Shown here: one piece after another, positions 6,008-8,604 of the stretch
Position numbering within the stretch: position 1 is the stretch's first letter
Layout: every line of letters starts with the position of its first letter
DNA from: an uncultured Rhodanobacteraceae bacterium
GTDB lineage: Bacteria > Pseudomonadota > Gammaproteobacteria > Xanthomonadales > Rhodanobacteraceae
NCBI GenBank assembly: GCA_937902695.1
Contig: CALFNI010000216.1
Location: forward strand, 1-8,604
Length of the DNA: 8,604 bases
Direction: 5' to 3'
The notes under the pieces: generated by a model
The model's input: the letters and a program-made list of their open reading frames with translations, nothing else
Told to the model about the DNA's origin: nothing
The model's database searches: none
Program-made: the position numbers and the translations under genes

Positions 6008-7516
6008 CTACCGCACCGGCACCACGACCCGACGCGCCTCCCGATGATGCGAATGCCCATCCCCGGTCTGCGTCGAGTTGCCGTCGACGCCAGCGGCGCT
6101 GAGCGCGCCCGTGTTGCCGGGATCCAGCCAATCGCGCAGCCGCGACGACGCGCTGCTGCCGTTCCACGCGGCAGCGAGTTTGCCGTAGCAATCGGTCTCG
6201 TCGTTCGGCTCTGAGGGATTGAACGAATCGCACGCGGCGAAGCCGCCCGAGAGCGTGCCGATCAGGAGCCGCGCGCGCCCGCCGCCGGTGCTCGAGCTTG
6301 CGAAGAGGCCGGACCCGGACGAGCCGCCTTCGGTCGTGCCTTGCGTGTACGGGCCCGTTTCCCAATGCGTATCGGTGCTCGATCCGCCGGTGCCGATGCA
6401 ATTGTCGGTGGTGCCGGGCGCGGGTCCCGCGGTGATCTTCTTGACGTCGCCGGACGGATGATGCATGCCGATCGTGCCCGACGGCGCGGCGCCGCTCGCG
6501 TCCCAGCCGGCGAAGTAGACCTCCCATGCGGGATCCGGCGCCTGCGTCAGCTGCACGAGCGTGAAATCCGCGTCCGCGCGCGTCGCGCGCAGGCTGGCGC
6601 CGTGCTGGTCGTCGTTGAAGTAGCCGCCCGGGGGCGGCAACGTGCCGGCGCACTGCTGCGACTGGTAGTTCCAGTAGACGACCATCGACGACGCTTCCGT
6701 CGCGGTCGACACGCAGTGCGCGGCGCTCAGGAAGTACGCCTTGCGATCGTGCGGAACGTCGGCGAGCAGGTTGCCCGTGCAGATGAATGTCGCGTGCTCG
6801 TCGTCGTCGACGTATTCGTAGTACGCGACCGCCCGGATCTGGTCGGGATACGGTTGCCCGAGCGGGCAGACGACATTGATGTTGCACGCGCCCGACGTGC
6901 CGGGGCCGGTGTCCTCGATCGATTTTTCGCGGCGGAACAGGTCGCGGAATCCGGCGCCGACCGAGGTCAGCTCGAATGCGTCCCGCGCGACTCGGCTGCC
7001 GGCGGGAACGTGCAGCTCGATCGTCGCGCGATCGCCGGGCAGGACCGGCGAATGGAACGTGCCGTCGGGCGCGTCTTCGGCGGTGTACGGGCCCTGGTAA
7101 TAGCGTTCCGCGCCGATCACGTGCAGCGTTGCGCCAGGCGGCAACGCGAAGCGCGCGAAGGCGAGGCGAAGATCGGTCGCGCCGTCGACGCGCACCTCGA
7201 TGCGCCACACTCGCGAGCCATCGGCGAGATCGATCCATGCGCCATGGCGTTGCGTGTCGATTTCGACGGCAAACGCGTCGGCAGTCCGCAGGCGCTTGGT
7301 GGGCGCGCGGTTTGCCGCTGCGGCATCGGCGTCGCGGCGCCGCGCGGCGGCATCGATCGCGCCGACCGCCTCGACGGGCACAGCGCGCAGTGCCTTCGCG
7401 GGATGCGACAACGTGTATGGCGGTTCGCCCTGCCGCGCGTGCGCGGGATCGAGGGCGACGAGCATCGCAACTGCCAGCGTCGCACGCGCGAGAGTGTCCG
7501 GTACGGTTGCGTGCAT
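6008..7516 (-). CDS. Secreted lysyl-endopeptidase-like serine protease (trypsin fold)
   Basis: 502 residues: signal peptide 1-27 (cut after AHA), propeptide about 28-198 and a protease domain from about 206 resembling Achromobacter protease I, which cuts after lysine. Aligning by eye with that enzyme as I remember it gives GTSGACNINVVC (206-217), FLSAAHC with His267, VVYWNYQ (279-285), DADFTLVQL with Asp317, FAGWD (335-339), HHP (352-354), GGSSGSGLF with Ser400 and LRDWLDP (460-466). The triad is therefore intact. The Asp that sets Lys specificity (225 in protease I) matches Asp442 in TDCYGKL. Cysteines 211/429, 217/289 and 246/268 match its three disulfides; Cys373 and Cys443 are extra. Its active-site Trp169 and His210 are not kept (Ser423 replaces the His). 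Self-cleavage after Lys198 could mature the enzyme. The tail from about 480 is His/Arg-rich. The ATG at 7516 is preferred to 7546 because of its GGGAAG ribosome-binding site and signal peptide. Confidence 0.92.
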   Translation of the reverse strand: MHATVPDTLARATLAVAMLVALDPAHARQGEPPYTLSHPAKALRAVPVEAVGAIDAAARRRDADAAAANRAPTKRLRTADAFAVEIDTQRHGAWIDLADGSRVWRIEVRVDGATDLRLAFARFALPPGATLHVIGAERYYQGPYTAEDAPDGTFHSPVLPGDRATIELHVPAGSRVARDAFELTSVGAGFRDLFRREKSIEDTGPGTSGACNINVVCPLGQPYPDQIRAVAYYEYVDDDEHATFICTGNLLADVPHDRKAYFLSAAHCVSTATEASSMVVYWNYQSQQCAGTLPPPGGYFNDDQHGASLRATRADADFTLVQLTQAPDPAWEVYFAGWDASGAAPSGTIGMHHPSGDVKKITAGPAPGTTDNCIGTGGSSTDTHWETGPYTQGTTEGGSSGSGLFASSSTGGGRARLLIGTLSGGFAACDSFNPSEPNDETDCYGKLAAAWNGSSASSRLRDWLDPGNTGALSAAGVDGNSTQTGDGHSHHREARRVVVPVR

Positions 7517-7521
7517 GCGAG

Positions 7522-7527
7522 CTTCCC
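7522..7527 (-). promoter_or_regulatory. Ribosome-binding site of the protease gene
   Basis: On the minus strand GGGAAG stands five bases before the ATG at 7516-7514. The alternative upstream ATG (7546-7544) has no such site and would put ten charged residues ahead of the signal peptide. The GGG of this site lies in the stem of the adjacent small hairpin. Confidence 0.7.
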
Positions 7528-7555
7528 GTTTCGACGGGTCGAGCATAAGGGCTCG
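7525..7555 (-). promoter_or_regulatory. Two small hairpins in the leader of the protease gene
   Basis: In the minus-strand RNA, CGAGC/GCUCG with a six-base loop (7555-7540) is followed by CCCGU-CGAA-ACGGG (7538-7525). The second stem includes the GGG of the Shine-Dalgarno sequence, so it could dampen translation. The stems are only five base pairs each and could be chance in GC-rich DNA. Confidence 0.4.
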
Positions 7556-7576
7556 GCGCGGGCGACGGAATCGCCG

Positions 7577-7900
7577 CTAGCGGAAGTTGTTCGAGATCCC
7601 CTGCACGATCAGCAGGAAGAGACCGGCACAGACGACGAGCGCCGCGCCGAGCCCGATCGCGACGCCGAGCGCCGTGCGCGTACGCCGCGTCGCGACGAGC
7701 CAGATCATCAGGAGGATCGCGACGACCCAGGGCGTCGAAATCGCCGGGACGAACGACGTCGCGCCGCGCCCCAGGCTCGACAGCCCCACCAGTGCAACGT
7801 AGCCGGCGATCACGGTGATCCAGGCGAGGCCGAAGCCGAGCGCGATGGAGCCGCGACGGACCGGTTCATTGGGGGTAACGACACGCTCGGGCACGTTCAT
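7577..7900 (-). CDS. Small three-helix inner-membrane protein of unknown function
   Basis: 107 residues. Three hydrophobic stretches predict membrane helices at about 18-40 (SIALGFGLAWITVIAGYVAL), 51-70 (around PWVVAILLMIWLVA) and 77-99 (ALGVAIGLGAALVVCAGLFL). The loop TRRTRT (71-76) between helices 2 and 3 is strongly basic and probably cytoplasmic, which would place the N-terminus outside; the basic N-terminal VRR weakly argues against this. No enzymatic motif is visible and I do not recognise the family. The start has only a weak GGA-containing ribosome-binding site. It lies 61 bases after the oxygenase stop and 60 bases before the protease start, all on the minus strand, so a shared transcript is possible. 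Hydrophobic periodicity and a complete frame support a real gene. Confidence 0.8.
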   Translation of the reverse strand: MNVPERVVTPNEPVRRGSIALGFGLAWITVIAGYVALVGLSSLGRGATSFVPAISTPWVVAILLMIWLVATRRTRTALGVAIGLGAALVVCAGLFLLIVQGISNNFR

Positions 7901-7961
7901 CGGCGGTCCGTCGAGGTGGGGTGGAAGGGGTGCCGCGTCGCCGGCATGCGTCGGCGCGTCG

Positions 7962-8604
7962 TCAGTCGCGGTGCGCGGCGTTGCGGTCGCGGCCCGCGCC
8001 GAGTTTTTTGTCGAGGCCGCCGAAAAGCCGCTTGAACAGGCGCGACAGCTTGCCGCGCTGGGTCTTGCGCGCCTTCTCGTCCTCGCTCGTAAGCCAGGCG
8101 ATCTGGATCACGCGGCGCTCGCCTTCGTACGGCAGGTGGCCATGGAACGAATTGTCCGAGCGCCGGAACGCCGCGAGCGCGCCGTACAGCGGCCTGATCT
8201 CGGGCGCGGCGAGATCGTCGATGTCGTCGATGCGGTTCAGGAACCTGAAACAGCCCTCGCTCGTGTCGGGCCAGCTCTCGTTGAGGTAGAGGAGGGCGGT
8301 GGCGACTTTCGATCGGCTGTCGGTGTGGATCGTGCCGTGCCGCTTGTTGAGCGCGCGGCAGAGCGTCACCAGCGTCGGATAGCCGCCGAGGTGGGGAATG
8401 CCAAGCCGTTCGCCGAGCGCGTCCGCAAACCCCGGCGCCGTGATCTCGCCGACGAGCCGGTTGATGCTGGGCCCGCAATCCTCGGCGGCGTACGGGAAGA
8501 AACCCGCGCCGCTGTAGCGCGGGAAATCGGCGTTCAGTGCCGTTCGAGCCGACACCGGAAGCTGCCCCTGCGCGATCACGAACGCGAACGGCTCGCGCCG
8601 GACT
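7962..8604 (-). CDS. 2-oxoglutarate/Fe(II)-dependent oxygenase (prolyl-hydroxylase-like), 5' end outside window
   Basis: Oxygenase of the 2OG-FeII_Oxy_3 / prolyl 4-hydroxylase-like group, which couples oxidation of a substrate to decarboxylation of 2-oxoglutarate. The frame is open to the window edge (first visible residues VRREPFAFVIAQGQ). Because family members often begin with a PFPF-like segment, probably only a few residues are missing. A GTG at 8579-8577 is in frame but would cut off this conserved segment. Of 213 visible residues, the iron ligands are His93 and Asp95 (in IHTDSRSKVATALLYLN) and His154 (in RRSDNSFHGHLPY); Arg163 or Arg164 would bind 2-oxoglutarate. The C-terminal tail (about 175-213, with GKLSRLFKRLFGGLDKKLG) is basic and amphipathic and could touch membranes. 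The substrate is unknown; relatives often sit near surface-polysaccharide genes, but none is seen here. The next gene, 61 bases downstream, encodes a membrane protein. Confidence 0.88.
   Translation of the reverse strand, partial: VRREPFAFVIAQGQLPVSARTALNADFPRYSGAGFFPYAAEDCGPSINRLVGEITAPGFADALGERLGIPHLGGYPTLVTLCRALNKRHGTIHTDSRSKVATALLYLNESWPDTSEGCFRFLNRIDDIDDLAAPEIRPLYGALAAFRRSDNSFHGHLPYEGERRVIQIAWLTSEDEKARKTQRGKLSRLFKRLFGGLDKKLGAGRDRNAAHRD

Noticed and set aside
5803..6060. Short minus-strand frame with RHSRESGNP-type repeats
   Set aside because: This wording is a known artefact of translating the GGATTCCCGC palindromic repeats; it is not a protein.
6341..8035. A 564-residue plus-strand open frame across the protease and membrane-protein genes
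   Set aside because: It is antisense to a clearly homologous protease, is Arg/Ala-rich without any recognisable domain, and is explained by codon bias.

Overview
The window is GC-rich and gene-dense. It looks like a chromosomal segment of a gammaproteobacterium of the Lysobacterales (Xanthomonadales), perhaps near Rhodanobacteraceae or Lysobacteraceae. The placement rests on four points recalled from knowledge of the group, not on a search. The dnaJ-dapB gene order is the xanthomonad one. DapB has xanthomonad-like wording. The intergenic repeats are of types common in these genomes. The large secreted protein carries a GFE-type C-terminal tail of the kind seen in many secreted proteins of this order.

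Layout, left to right. (1) Positions 2-1465, plus strand: the 3' part of dnaJ (chaperone) and complete dapB (lysine and diaminopimelate synthesis), 30 bases apart and probably co-transcribed. (2) Positions 1466-1840: a non-coding leader with a tandem TTACGT-containing repeat and only weak promoter-like boxes. (3) Positions 1841-5344, plus strand: a 1167-residue exported modular protein. It has a signal peptide, a large N-terminal region of unknown function that may be a beta-propeller, then Ig/FN3-like, jelly-roll-like, InlB-B-like and DUF11-like modules and a GFE tail. A strong intrinsic terminator follows at 5371-5405. (4) Positions 5406-6007: no gene, but a dense mosaic of intergenic repeats. 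It includes a run of hairpins and a four-copy array of about 37-base units with paired arm changes. (5) Positions 6008-8604, minus strand: three genes in one direction, read right to left. They are a 2-oxoglutarate/Fe(II) oxygenase (start outside the window), a small three-helix membrane protein, and a secreted trypsin-fold protease of the lysyl endopeptidase (Achromobacter protease I) type.

The housekeeping pair at the left ends abruptly. In xanthomonads as I recall them carA/carB follows dapB, whereas here an accessory block of exported proteins follows. The large exported protein and the exported protease converge on the repeat island. No established pathway links them; a shared extracellular or cell-surface role is an inference. 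I found no RNA gene, CRISPR array, transposase or phage gene. The most distinctive protein observation is that the protease keeps the catalytic triad and the Lys-specificity Asp of protease I, lacks its Trp/His active-site pair, and gains two cysteines close to the substrate pocket.
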